Assembly (NCBI GenBank): GCA_024413465.1
Contig: JAKSVU010000001.1
Location: forward strand, 223,820-287,819
Direction of reading: 5' to 3'
DNA from: Alphaproteobacteria bacterium
GTDB lineage: Bacteria; Pseudomonadota; Alphaproteobacteria; CAAGCB01; CAG-977
DNA: 64,000 bases
The translations under genes were made by a program, and so were the position numbers. This document shows, one piece after another, positions 17,668 through 26,591 of the stretch. Position 1 is the stretch's first letter; every line of letters starts with the position of its first letter. The notes beneath the pieces were generated by a model, which was not told the origin of the DNA, searched no databases, and was given only the letters and a program-made list of their open reading frames with translations.

Positions 17668-18438
17668 TTAAGCGTTTACTTCGTCAGCAACTTCAACATC
17701 TTCAACAACAGTTTCCTGTGCTCCGACATCAACCCCAGAAGCAACCAACTCTGCTTGAATACCATCCAAAATTGAACCAGCAATCAAGTCGCAATACATA
17801 TTAATTGCTCTAATTGCATCATCGTTTCCAGGAACAGGATATTCTATTCCATCTGGATCTGAATTCGTATCACAAATTGCAATAACAGGTATCCCCAAAC
17901 GACGTGCTTCTTTTAAAGCCAAATCTTCCTTAACAGTATCTATTACGAAAATCAAATCTGGGCGACCACCCATATCTTTAATCCCACCCAAAGAAAGATC
18001 CAATTTTTCACGATCGCGTGACAAATTTAACTTTTCTTTCTTTGTCAATCCATCGAATTCGCCTTTTTCTTGTTTAGCATCGATATCTTTTAATCTACGA
18101 ATAGATCCACTAACTGTTTTCCAGTTTGTTAAAGTACCACCTAACCAACGATGGTTTACATAATATTGGCCACAACGTTCTGCTGCTTCACGAACTGCTT
18201 GTTGAGCCTGTGTCTTTGTTCCAACAAACAAAATGTGTCCGCCTTTTGCAGCTACATCATGAGCAGCCTGCATAGCTTGATACAACATAGGAACTGTTTG
18301 TTGTAAATCAATAATGTGAACATTTTCACGTGTTCCAAAAATAAATTCCTTCATTTTTGGATTCCAACGACGTGTATTATGACCAAAATGAACGCCAGCT
18401 TCAATCAACTGACGCATTGTAAATGTAGGAAGAGCCAT
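17668..18438 (-). CDS. rpsB: 30S ribosomal protein S2
   Basis: The 256-aa protein is ribosomal protein S2 of the small subunit. [20 protein letters not shown] at the start, [11 protein letters not shown], the [12 protein letters not shown] segment and [13 protein letters not shown] are S2 hallmarks. An acidic C-terminal extension ([14 protein letters not shown]) is present. It opens a long minus-strand run and is preceded by a GAGG ribosome-binding site, a structured leader and a promoter. S2 represses its own operon in E. coli through the leader; the same is possible here but not shown. Confidence 0.98.
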   Translation of the reverse strand: MALPTFTMRQLIEAGVHFGHNTRRWNPKMKEFIFGTRENVHIIDLQQTVPMLYQAMQAAHDVAAKGGHILFVGTKTQAQQAVREAAERCGQYYVNHRWLGGTLTNWKTVSGSIRRLKDIDAKQEKGEFDGLTKKEKLNLSRDREKLDLSLGGIKDMGGRPDLIFVIDTVKEDLALKEARRLGIPVIAICDTNSDPDGIEYPVPGNDDAIRAINMYCDLIAGSILDGIQAELVASGVDVGAQETVVEDVEVADEVNA

Positions 18439-18449
18439 ATTTTATCCTC

Positions 18450-18545
18450 TTTTTCCGGTTAAACCTCTGCGAACCAAAAGAGCTAGAAAACCATTCCCTA
18501 GCACCGGAGCGCTTTAAACGCAACAGTTCGCATGTGAAATCAAGA
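18450..18545 (-). promoter_or_regulatory. Structured rpsB leader, candidate S2 autoregulatory element
   Basis: The roughly 100-nt leader is much more GC-rich than its surroundings. On the minus strand TGCGAAC (18526-18532) pairs perfectly with GTTCGCA (18468-18474). Inside this stem are a GCG/CGC helix (18509-18521) and a CTAG/CTAG helix (18483-18501). Such a closed multi-branch structure just before rpsB is what a ribosomal-protein leader looks like. The assignment to S2 control is by position and family precedent. Confidence 0.5.
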
Positions 18546-18548
18546 CTC

Positions 18549-18577
18549 TTAATACATTTTTTTTGAAAAACATGCAA
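18549..18577 (-). promoter_or_regulatory. Promoter of the rpsB-tsf run
   Basis: Minus-strand TTGCAT (18572-18577), a 17-nt spacer and TATTAA (18549-18554) form a sigma70-like promoter about 110 nt before rpsB. Confidence 0.6.
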
Positions 18578-18585
18578 GTAATTTA

Positions 18586-18620
18586 TAAAAAAAAGAACGA
18601 TAACTTTATCATTATCGTTC
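18586..18620 (-). terminator. Rho-independent terminator of glgX
   Basis: Minus-strand GAACGATAA and TTATCGTTC form a perfect 9-bp stem with an 8-nt loop, followed by eight T. It lies 14 nt past the glgX stop and just before the rpsB promoter, insulating the two units. Confidence 0.85.
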
Positions 18621-18634
18621 CACAAAGTTTTATT

Positions 18635-20827
18635 CTATCTAGAATAATGTTTTTTGACCATTTGGGCTAAAACACTATCCTTTGACTTAGAATAATCTTT
18701 TATTCTATTTTCTTCACGAACTGCAGTTAAAACAACGAAAGAATGAGCTTCTGCTAAATAATTACCATTTTTAACTTCTCTTTTTTCAACTGGTAATTTT
18801 TCAACACCTAAATGAGCTGTATCAAAAGCAACTTCCCATTTCTGACCATTAGGTGCTTGAGGCATTTTAAAATCTACCGGACCATTATGCGCATTCATAA
18901 TAATCATAAAATCATCATCTGCTTTTTCACCATTCTTTTTTGTTTTTTCTCCAGCTAAAACATAGGATAAAGTCTTTGCATATGAAGCCCCCCAATCTGA
19001 TCCTGACATTTCTTGACCATCAGGACGCACCCATGTAATATCCTTTGTTCCTTTATCATCAACAGTTTCACCTGTAAAGTAATTGGCATTTGCTAAAACA
19101 GGATGATCTCGTCTCAATCTAGCCATAAAACCAACCATTTCTGCAGATTTAACATCTCTATCCGTAATTTTGTCCCAATTTACCCAACTGGTTTCATTAT
19201 CCTGACAATACGGATTATTATTACCACCTTGAGATCTATTAAATTCATCACCTGCAACAATCATTGGCACACCAGATGCCATTAATAGAGTAGCTTCAAG
19301 ATTTCGAACCATTTTATTTCTAAATTCATCCAAAGCTTCATCTTTATAGCCTTCATGCCCCCAATTTGTTCCATTATTTTGCCCAGCACCATCTGTATTA
19401 TTCCAGGGATTCGCCCAATTATGTTTTTCGTTATACGACCATAAATCTTTAGCTGTAAAGCCATCATGAGCTGTGACAAAATTCACAGATGGAGACAATT
19501 CTTCTCCAGCATTTCTCATATCATCAGAAGCCGTCATCCTTTGTGCCATTTTAGCAGCGAAACCTTCATTTCCACACCAAAAACGACGAGTATCATCACG
19601 GAATCTATCATTCCATTGCATCCAATGTTTTTCGAAATTACCGACTTGATAACCTCCCCATCCACAATCCCAAGGCTCAGCAATCAACTTACATTTAGAC
19701 AAAACAGGATCTTTTATTAAATCTTGATAAAATGGATGAAATTTATCAAAATCTCTGTTTACTGGCTCACCCTCTTTACCACGCCCCATCACCGTAGCTA
19801 AATCAAATCTAAAACCATCAACCCCCATTTCTTCAGCCCAATAACGTAGCGAGTCCACTGCTAATTTTCTAGCCATTGGTTTTGTCATATCTAAAGCATT
19901 TCCACAACCAGTTTCATTACGGTATTGAGTTTTATCATCCTGATTATGAACATAATAATATGCACTATCAATTCCCTTTAAACTCAACATTTGCGTATGA
20001 GCATCACCTTCACCCATATGATTGTATACAACATCCATGATTACTTCTTTTCCAGCAGCATGCATTGCATTCACCATTTTTTTAAATTCGACTGGATCTC
20101 CGTAGTCTGGATGTGGGGCGAAATAAGCAATTGGTTCATACCCCCAGTAATTGGTCAACCCTTTATCTGCAACTCCCTTATCAGTAGCAAAAGCTTGAAC
20201 CGGCAACAATTCAACACTAGAAATTCCTTGTTCATCAATATATTGCATAACTTTTTCATTCATAAGACCTGCAAATCTACCACGATCTTTTTCATCCACA
20301 TCAGGATGTTTCATTGTAAAACCTTTTGCATGTGTTTCATATACAACCGTCTGATTCCAAGGAATATTTGGTTTTTCAACAGTACCTACAGATGCCAATA
20401 CTGCTGGATCTTGAACAATAGCTTTAGGTGCAATTTTACCTGTATCAGCATTATTTCTAACGGAAGGATCTTTTGCATCACCACAAATAAAATCATCACT
20501 CCACTCAAATTCTCTATCTAACTGACGAGCATAGGGATCAATCAATAATTTGTTAGGATTAAATCTCATTCCTTTTTCTGGCTCATAAGGACCATCGACT
20601 CTATATCCATACCTAATTCCTGGTTTAGCACCAAGTAGATAACCAGACCAAATACCATCTTCAGATCTGTTTGGCATTTCTATGCGAGTTTCGTTATCAT
20701 TTTCATCAAAAATACAAAGTTCTACTTTCGTCGCATTTTCAGAAAACAAAGCAAAATTGACACCTTTTCCATCATACGTTGCACCTAGTTTATCAGTAGA
20801 ACCTTCTAAAATTTTCATATCACTCAT
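18635..20827 (-). CDS. glgX: Glycogen debranching enzyme GlgX (GH13)
   Basis: This roughly 730-aa isoamylase-type enzyme hydrolyses alpha-1,6 branches of phosphorylase-limit glycogen. An N-terminal CBM48-like domain (GVNFALFSENATKVELCIFD) precedes the GH13 barrel. Conserved regions are MDVVYNHMGEGD, GVDGFRFDLATVM with the nucleophile Asp, IAEPWDCGWGGYQVG with the acid Glu, and FVTAHDGFT. ATG 20827 is chosen because TTAGGAG lies 8 nt upstream; the frame remains open to 20896 but the extra residues do not resemble the family. It is a single gene with its own promoter and terminator. No other glycogen genes are in the window. Confidence 0.94.
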   Translation of the reverse strand: MSDMKILEGSTDKLGATYDGKGVNFALFSENATKVELCIFDENDNETRIEMPNRSEDGIWSGYLLGAKPGIRYGYRVDGPYEPEKGMRFNPNKLLIDPYARQLDREFEWSDDFICGDAKDPSVRNNADTGKIAPKAIVQDPAVLASVGTVEKPNIPWNQTVVYETHAKGFTMKHPDVDEKDRGRFAGLMNEKVMQYIDEQGISSVELLPVQAFATDKGVADKGLTNYWGYEPIAYFAPHPDYGDPVEFKKMVNAMHAAGKEVIMDVVYNHMGEGDAHTQMLSLKGIDSAYYYVHNQDDKTQYRNETGCGNALDMTKPMARKLAVDSLRYWAEEMGVDGFRFDLATVMGRGKEGEPVNRDFDKFHPFYQDLIKDPVLSKCKLIAEPWDCGWGGYQVGNFEKHWMQWNDRFRDDTRRFWCGNEGFAAKMAQRMTASDDMRNAGEELSPSVNFVTAHDGFTAKDLWSYNEKHNWANPWNNTDGAGQNNGTNWGHEGYKDEALDEFRNKMVRNLEATLLMASGVPMIVAGDEFNRSQGGNNNPYCQDNETSWVNWDKITDRDVKSAEMVGFMARLRRDHPVLANANYFTGETVDDKGTKDITWVRPDGQEMSGSDWGASYAKTLSYVLAGEKTKKNGEKADDDFMIIMNAHNGPVDFKMPQAPNGQKWEVAFDTAHLGVEKLPVEKREVKNGNYLAEAHSFVVLTAVREENRIKDYSKSKDSVLAQMVKKHYSR

Positions 20828-20855
20828 GAATAAAACTCCTAACAGATTTTCCAAT

Positions 20856-20884
20856 ATTTTATCGAAAAAAAAGACATTTGGCAA
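20856..20884 (-). promoter_or_regulatory. Promoter of glgX
   Basis: Minus-strand TTGCCA (20879-20884), a 17-nt spacer and TAAAAT (20856-20861) lie about 30 nt before the chosen glgX start, which supports that start. Confidence 0.55.
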
Positions 20885-20973
20885 GATTTTTGTCAACTTT
20901 TACACTTTTATGGAGTTAAAAATATTCATCAAATACTTTAAATTCATTAGAATTTGTAAGAAAATCCTTGTTT

Positions 20974-21002
20974 TTGACAAAAAAAATATTATTCTGTCAA
21001 TA
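20974..21002 (+). promoter_or_regulatory. Possible promoter of the repeat-protein gene
   Basis: A perfect TTGACA at 20974-20979 is followed after 17 nt by TCAATA at 20997-21002, a weak -10 box, 24 nt before the ATG at 21027. Confidence 0.4.
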
Positions 21003-21026
21003 AGTTGTATTTTTTTGAGGTATGAT

Positions 21027-23651
21027 ATGATTTTACCAGGATATATTCGCGATATTTTGCAGATAAATTATTTTGTTTCGCTTGACGAACTAAATAAACC
21101 TTTTGAACAAATGTCCCCTAATGTGCAATCATTGATTACTGAAAAATGTATGGTGGATGGACACTTCATTCCAGAAGATCAGTCAGCTCAAATTTTTTTT
21201 AATCAACTAAAATACGATTTAGATTGTGAAGATAAAATTACTACATCTCAAAAAAATCGATTTGTACAGAATCAAGAAACCCTGTCAAAATTTTTGAAAG
21301 AAAATGAAAAAGAAGAAAACAATGATTTTGATCTTGTTGCAAGCCTAATTGCAACAAAAAGAGTTTGTAGTGATGAATATGCAAATCAAGAATTAACGTA
21401 TCCGCTATTCACAAAAGTTCAAAAAGAAGTTAGAGAAGAATTAGAAGTTAAATATTGGACAGCTAGGACATTTCAATCAAAGGGGATTAAAAACGCTAGT
21501 TCTCCGGAAGAAATTGCAGAAAATATATCGACCATATCTCAAATGGTTCAAACAAATCAATCCGACAAGATTTCGCAAAGATTTAATTTAAAAACAGACA
21601 GAGAAAGTGTTGAAGATGTAAAAGCAGCAATATGCTCTGTTTGCATGGGAGAATTTGAAAATTTTAAAGAATCTTTAAATGCAAATATTAATGCGCTTCC
21701 CATCGTAAAAAAAGCAAAAGAAGTAGATACTTATTTAAAGGAAAAGCACCCTAAAAAATATGCTATCATAAAAGGTTTTAGTAGCTTAGCATCAGCATTA
21801 ACTTTTGGTCCTGCATATTCAGCATTCAAGGCAACGACGACAATCAATGCAATGAAAAAAGATTATAAAAATATTAAGGATAAAGACGGCACGAATGCAA
21901 GTTTTTGGAAATACCTTAGATCTAAGGAGGGACGCCAAAAGCTTTTAACAACTGGACAAAATGTTTTGAGAATTATTCCTGGAGTTCGTGCAGTTGGCAT
22001 GGCATTGGGAGCTATTAAAAACTCTGATGGCCTTGTTTCAAGTATAAAAGAAATTAAGGAAAGTGGTGGCTCTAAAAAAGCATGGTTGAAGGTGGCTGCA
22101 TGTACTGCAGGTCTTCTTGCTGTATCTACAGCAGCAGCTTTTGCAAATGATGATATTGCAGACTCCGTGAACTCATTTGTAAATGAGCATATTGGAGGAA
22201 TGGTCGATAAAATTTCGGATGTAATACATCCTGAAGATTCCATTTCTATGTCCTCAAACTCTGTTTTAGACTTAAATTTAAGTAATCATAATGCTGATTT
22301 TCAAGATGACAATTTTCATATTAATATTGAAGATGGTGTAAGCAAGACATTACACATTAATCCAAATGGTATAGAAGCTCGTACACTTCGTATGAAAATT
22401 GATGAAAATACTACTTTAGATGAATACGCATCTATAAGTTCTGGGAATGCACAAACATCTACTGTTTTATTCCATGATGGAGATGAAACTATTGTCAACA
22501 CTCATTCTGGAAGTAATGTTTCTACAGATTATATTGGAACAACTCACACTCACGATAATGGCTTTGAACGTGTCGAAGTCAAAAATGGTCATGTGAACGC
22601 TGAAATGAATTTTCATCAAATGGCTGACCAATCAAAAGATGGTTTTACTGTGACAAAAGCAACTTTAGATACAGAACATCATGGAGCTGGCATTGAAATC
22701 ACCGATAATCAATCTGGCATTAAAGTTATGGCTGACACAAAAGATGGGAATAACCACTTTGGTATTGAAGATGGTGTAAGCAAGACATTACACATTAATC
22801 AGAATGGTATAGAAGCTCGTGCACTTCGTATGAAAATTGATGAAAATACTACTTTAGATGAATACGCATCTATAAGTTCTGGGAATGCACAAACATCTAC
22901 TGTTTTATTCCATGATGGAGATGAAACTATTGTCAACACTCATTCTGGAAGTAATGTTTCTACAGATTATATTGGAACAACTCACACTCACGATAATGGC
23001 TTTGAACGTGTCGAAGTCAAAAATGGTCATGTGAATACACAATTTAATTTACATCAAAAAGTTGATGGTTCTAAGGATGGTCTAACTATCACTAGAGCAG
23101 CTATGGATACAGAACATCATAGTACTAACTTTGAAATCACAGACAATAAAACCGGTGAAAAAGTAAATTTAAATAATCAAGTATCTAATTCTTTTGAAAA
23201 CACGCAAACATCAACAGAAATACGTCATGATGGTCATCAAACACTTATTAATACACATACAGGTTCAAATGCATCATCCAAAACTGTTGATGTAACGCAT
23301 TCGTCAAAAGATGGCTCTTATGAGCGATTATCCGTAAAAGATGGGAAAGCTACGGGTGAATTCGCTATAAATCAAGCTGCTGATCCAACAGAACCTGGAT
23401 ATACTGTAACGCACGCTTCCGCATCAACACGAGGAAATGGAAAGTTTGTAGTAACAAACAATGAAACCGGAAGACGTTTAAAAATTGCCGCATCTAAAGA
23501 TGGTGAAGTTTCTTTAACTTCTGACTCTGCTACAGAAAGAGCAACTAAAGTTACTCTTAATAGAAATGGAGATATTACTATCGGCAAAGAAGGCGGTCGT
23601 ACCGTAAATCTGACAAAATTTATAAAAGCAGCGAAGAATTTTATACGTTAG
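21027..23651 (+). CDS. Large uncharacterised repeat protein with one hydrophobic segment
   Basis: I do not recognise this 874-aa protein. ATG 21027 has GAGG 6 nt upstream; the frame is open 345 nt further upstream, but that part overlaps the divergent glgX start and looks non-coding. Residues 1-300 are charged and helical. Residues about 240-345 are basic with small hydrophobic patches. A strongly hydrophobic stretch at about 354-373 (VAACTAGLLAVSTAAAFA) could span or associate with a membrane. The C-terminal half consists of about 146-residue beta-rich repeats: copy 1 from residue 434, copy 2 from 580 (almost identical), and a diverged copy from about 721. Repeats carry motifs such as THSGSNVS, ERVEVKNG and EITDN. 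No N-terminal signal peptide is visible. A surface or effector-type role is possible, but unsupported. Confidence 0.8.
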   Translation: MILPGYIRDILQINYFVSLDELNKPFEQMSPNVQSLITEKCMVDGHFIPEDQSAQIFFNQLKYDLDCEDKITTSQKNRFVQNQETLSKFLKENEKEENNDFDLVASLIATKRVCSDEYANQELTYPLFTKVQKEVREELEVKYWTARTFQSKGIKNASSPEEIAENISTISQMVQTNQSDKISQRFNLKTDRESVEDVKAAICSVCMGEFENFKESLNANINALPIVKKAKEVDTYLKEKHPKKYAIIKGFSSLASALTFGPAYSAFKATTTINAMKKDYKNIKDKDGTNASFWKYLRSKEGRQKLLTTGQNVLRIIPGVRAVGMALGAIKNSDGLVSSIKEIKESGGSKKAWLKVAACTAGLLAVSTAAAFANDDIADSVNSFVNEHIGGMVDKISDVIHPEDSISMSSNSVLDLNLSNHNADFQDDNFHINIEDGVSKTLHINPNGIEARTLRMKIDENTTLDEYASISSGNAQTSTVLFHDGDETIVNTHSGSNVSTDYIGTTHTHDNGFERVEVKNGHVNAEMNFHQMADQSKDGFTVTKATLDTEHHGAGIEITDNQSGIKVMADTKDGNNHFGIEDGVSKTLHINQNGIEARALRMKIDENTTLDEYASISSGNAQTSTVLFHDGDETIVNTHSGSNVSTDYIGTTHTHDNGFERVEVKNGHVNTQFNLHQKVDGSKDGLTITRAAMDTEHHSTNFEITDNKTGEKVNLNNQVSNSFENTQTSTEIRHDGHQTLINTHTGSNASSKTVDVTHSSKDGSYERLSVKDGKATGEFAINQAADPTEPGYTVTHASASTRGNGKFVVTNNETGRRLKIAASKDGEVSLTSDSATERATKVTLNRNGDITIGKEGGRTVNLTKFIKAAKNFIR
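22326..22597 (+). repeat. Internal coding repeat, copy 1
   Basis: This 272-bp DNA segment is repeated 438 bp downstream (146 codons, in frame) with only about three mismatches: two at the Pro/Gln codon after ATTAAT and one at the Thr/Ala codon after GCTCGT. Such identity over synonymous sites indicates recent duplication or gene conversion. Confidence 0.93.
22764..23035 (+). repeat. Internal coding repeat, copy 2
   Basis: Second copy of the 272-bp segment. Identity stops after GGTCATGTGAA, where the two copies diverge into different but related protein sequence. A third, much more diverged protein-level copy follows from about 23188. Confidence 0.93.
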
Positions 23652-23667
23652 ACTAATGTCTAATTAT

Positions 23668-23997
23668 TTATTCTTCATCACTCTCATCTCCAGCTCGAGC
23701 TTTATCTCCTTGCTGTGTCATGAGCAGTTCAGATATTTTTACACCTATTCCGTTATCATCATCAATAACGACTTCTCCCTTTGCTATAGGAACTTCATTA
23801 ACAAGTACTTCAACGCTATCATCAATATGTTGATTTAACTCAATAACAGCCCCACGTCCCAATTTTAACAATTGACAAATACGCAAATTCTGACGCCCCA
23901 AAACAACTGACAATTTTACATTAACCCTCATTAATGCTTCTTCTTTAAACATTTTTTGTACAACTGTCTGCTGTTTTCCATCACTTTTTTCTGTCAT
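23668..23997 (-). CDS. fliN: FliN/YscQ-type SpoA-domain protein, orphan
   Basis: This 109-aa protein consists of an N-terminal linker and a SpoA (surface presentation of antigens) domain: VNVKLSVVLGRQNLRICQLL, LGRGAVIEL, VLVNEVPIAKGEVVIDD and GVKISELL. In flagella this fold forms the switch-complex base (FliN), and in type III secretion the sorting platform. The tail is acidic. No other flagellar or secretion gene is in the window. It begins 15 nt after the yejF stop on the same strand and so may be transcribed with yej. It converges with the repeat-protein gene. The fold is fairly sure; the cellular role is not. Confidence 0.85.
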   Translation of the reverse strand: MTEKSDGKQQTVVQKMFKEEALMRVNVKLSVVLGRQNLRICQLLKLGRGAVIELNQHIDDSVEVLVNEVPIAKGEVVIDDDNGIGVKISELLMTQQGDKARAGDESDEE

Positions 23998-24012
23998 TAT
24001 AAAATTCCTATT

Positions 24013-25563
24013 TTAACAAAATGCTGCTTTCATCAACTTTTTAGTATATTCTTTCTGAGGTAGTTCGAGTATAGTAGGATTTTTACCGGTTTCAACTATT
24101 TTTCCATCTTTAAGTATATACACATAGTGACAGAACGATTTGACTACACGTAAATCATGACTGATAAACAAATACGATAAAGAATATTTATTTTGCAATT
24201 TTTTTAACAATTCTATAACTTGAGACTGAACTGATACATCCAATGCACTGGTTGGTTCATCTAAAATAATTAACTTAGGATGTAATAGTATCACTCTTGC
24301 TATTGCTATTCTTTGGCGTTGTCCTCCAGAAAAAGCATGCGGATATCTTTGTAAAGAATCTTCTGACAAGCCAACATCCAATAAAACTTCTCTTATTTTT
24401 TCTTTAATATTTTTTTCCTTTGGAAAATGTACTTTTAATCCTTCTGATAAAATTTCTTCAATTGTCATTCTTGGAGATAAAGAAGCATATGGATCTTGAA
24501 AAACAACTTGTATTTCAGAACGAATATCTCTTAACTCATTCTTTTTCAAATTTAAAATATTTTTCCCTCTAAAAAGAATTTCTCCTGTTGAATCTATCAG
24601 CCTAAGAATAGCATTTAAAATCGTTGTTTTTCCAGCTCCACTTTCTCCAACTAAAGCAACTGTTTCGCCCTCGTTAATTTTAAGGGAAATATTATCAACA
24701 ATTGTTTTATATGTTTGCACCCTTCCTAAAAAATCCCTTTTAAGTGGAACTTTCACTGACAAGTTACTAATTTTTAGTAGTTTTTTTTCTAAATTAAAAT
24801 CTGTAATTTTCGAATATTGAGAATTTACTAACGTTTTTGTATATGAGTGCTTTGGATTATTAAAAATTTCATTAACTGAACCAAATTCAACAATCTTAGA
24901 AGATTTCATAACATAAATTTCATCAGCAATTTTTTTTACAATATTTAGATCATGTGATATAAAAAGAATCCCTATTTTTAATCTATTTTTTAGATCATTC
25001 AACAATGTTAAAATTTGAGCTTGAATTGTTACATCTAGAGCTGTTGTTGGTTCATCTGCAATCAACAATTCTGGATTATTAATCAAGGCCATCGCAATCA
25101 TAATTCTTTGTCTTTCACCACCACTAAACAGATATGGGTAATCTTTTATTCGATCTTTTGCATTTTTCAAACCTACAAAGTCCAATAACTCTATAGCTTT
25201 TTTTTGAGCTATTTTCTTGCTAAGATTTTGATGTAAACATATTGATTCAACTATCTGTTTACCAATTGGCAAAAGTGAATTTAAAGACATCATCGGTTCT
25301 TGGAAAATCATTGAAATGGAGTTCCCTCGAATTTTTTGAAGATCTTCTTCACTAAAACTCAACAAATCATAATCATGCCACAAAATTTTACCTGATGTAT
25401 ATTTTGCATTATTTAATAATTTTAAAATTGATAAAGCGGTTACTGTTTTTCCTGATCCACTTTCACCAACCAAGGCAACACATTTACCTGCTTTAATTTC
25501 CAAAGAAAGATGATTAACTACATTTCTGTCAAAATTCACTGATAAATCTTCTATCTTTAACAT
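24013..25563 (-). CDS. yejF: Peptide ABC transporter, double ATPase subunit YejF
   Basis: This 516-aa protein contains two complete ABC ATPase domains in tandem, as in YejF. Walker A motifs are GESGSGKTV near residue 36 and GESGAGKTT near 306; signature motifs are LFSGGERQR and AFSGGQRQR; Walker B motifs include [12 protein letters not shown] and [12 protein letters not shown]. It powers the YejB/YejE permease. Its start overlaps the yejE stop by 7 nt. Known YejABEF systems import oligopeptides and peptide antibiotics such as microcin C; the natural substrate here is unknown. Confidence 0.95.
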   Translation of the reverse strand: MLKIEDLSVNFDRNVVNHLSLEIKAGKCVALVGESGSGKTVTALSILKLLNNAKYTSGKILWHDYDLLSFSEEDLQKIRGNSISMIFQEPMMSLNSLLPIGKQIVESICLHQNLSKKIAQKKAIELLDFVGLKNAKDRIKDYPYLFSGGERQRIMIAMALINNPELLIADEPTTALDVTIQAQILTLLNDLKNRLKIGILFISHDLNIVKKIADEIYVMKSSKIVEFGSVNEIFNNPKHSYTKTLVNSQYSKITDFNLEKKLLKISNLSVKVPLKRDFLGRVQTYKTIVDNISLKINEGETVALVGESGAGKTTILNAILRLIDSTGEILFRGKNILNLKKNELRDIRSEIQVVFQDPYASLSPRMTIEEILSEGLKVHFPKEKNIKEKIREVLLDVGLSEDSLQRYPHAFSGGQRQRIAIARVILLHPKLIILDEPTSALDVSVQSQVIELLKKLQNKYSLSYLFISHDLRVVKSFCHYVYILKDGKIVETGKNPTILELPQKEYTKKLMKAAFC

Positions 25564-26591
25564 ATTACCTCTTTCCTTGGATCAAAAACATCCCGAATTG
25601 TTTCACCGATAAAAATCAATAGTGTTAATAACAATGATAAAGAAATAAACGAAGTAAGTGCTAACCATGGTGCTTGTAAATTTTCAACACCTTGTCGAAC
25701 TAATTCACCTAGGGATGGTTGTCCTGGAGGTAAACCAAATCCCAGAAAATCTAAAGCTGTCAATGCGACAACTGCTCCTGATAAAATAAATGGTAGATAA
25801 GTAATCGTTGCAATCATGGCATTTGGCAAAACATGTTTATACATAATTTGAAAATCGCTCAGACCAAAAACATATGCAGCTTTTACATAATCGAAATTTT
25901 TTATTCTATAAAATTCTGCCCGAACAACCCCAACTAAATTTGTCCACGAAAACAACGTAAGAACTAACAATAATGTCCAAAATCCAGGAGTAAAAACACT
26001 TGAAATAATAATCAAAATAAATAATTGAGGAAGACTTGACCATATCTCCAAAAAACGTTGTCCCCACAAATCAAGTTTTCCACCAAAATATCCTTGTATT
26101 GCTCCAACACAAATTCCAATAACGCTTGAAAAGAATGTTAAAAGTATTCCAAATAACAATGAATAACGTGTTCCATATATCAATCTTGAACAAACATCTC
26201 TTCCCATGTCATCTGTTCCTAATATGTTTTTTAGACTAGGTTTCGTCGGAGTAGGTTCTGTGATATCATAAACTATAGTATCATACGAATACGGTATAAT
26301 TGGGAAAATAAAAAAACCTTTTTTATTTATCAAATCTTTTACAAAAGGATCTTTGTAATCTGCTTCAACCTTTAAGGTTCCTCCAAAATCAGTTTCTAAA
26401 TACTGTTTTACAATAGGAAAATATATTTTACCTTCATAAACAACAATAAGTGGTTTATCATTTGCTATAAACTCTGCAAAACAAGTTAATATAAATATCA
26501 CCAAAAATATAATAAATGATCTAAAACCTCTTTTTGAATTTTTAAACTTAGTAATTTTATTGTATAACTTTTCTGAAAGTTTAATTACCAT
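25557..26591 (-). CDS. yejE: Peptide ABC transporter permease YejE
   Basis: This 344-aa inner-membrane permease has an N-terminal helix ([19 protein letters not shown]), a periplasmic loop of about 100 residues and the BPD-type transmembrane domain. The cytoplasmic EAA-like loop is near [39 protein letters not shown] is a family signature. ATG 26591 is chosen because GGAGG lies 5 nt upstream, inside the end of yejB, giving an 11-nt overlap; the frame is open to 26624. Confidence 0.94.
   Translation of the reverse strand: MVIKLSEKLYNKITKFKNSKRGFRSFIIFLVIFILTCFAEFIANDKPLIVVYEGKIYFPIVKQYLETDFGGTLKVEADYKDPFVKDLINKKGFFIFPIIPYSYDTIVYDITEPTPTKPSLKNILGTDDMGRDVCSRLIYGTRYSLLFGILLTFFSSVIGICVGAIQGYFGGKLDLWGQRFLEIWSSLPQLFILIIISSVFTPGFWTLLLVLTLFSWTNLVGVVRAEFYRIKNFDYVKAAYVFGLSDFQIMYKHVLPNAMIATITYLPFILSGAVVALTALDFLGFGLPPGQPSLGELVRQGVENLQAPWLALTSFISLSLLLTLLIFIGETIRDVFDPRKEVIC

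Noticed and set aside
18401-18625. Open frame upstream of rpsB on the minus strand
   Set aside because: It covers the rpsB promoter, structured leader and the glgX terminator, and has no family resemblance.
20682-21026. Upstream extension of the repeat-protein frame
   Set aside because: It overlaps the divergent glgX start and both promoters, and the residues look like translated AT-rich spacer. A ribosome-binding site supports ATG 21027.
22316-22501. Antisense frames inside the repeat protein
   Set aside because: Shadow frames caused by biased codon use of the sense gene; no ribosome-binding sites or recognisable domains.
23648-23663. TTAGAC/GTCTAA hairpin after the repeat-protein gene as terminator
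   Set aside because: The 6-bp AT-rich stem includes the stop codon and lacks a clean T-run; too weak to annotate.
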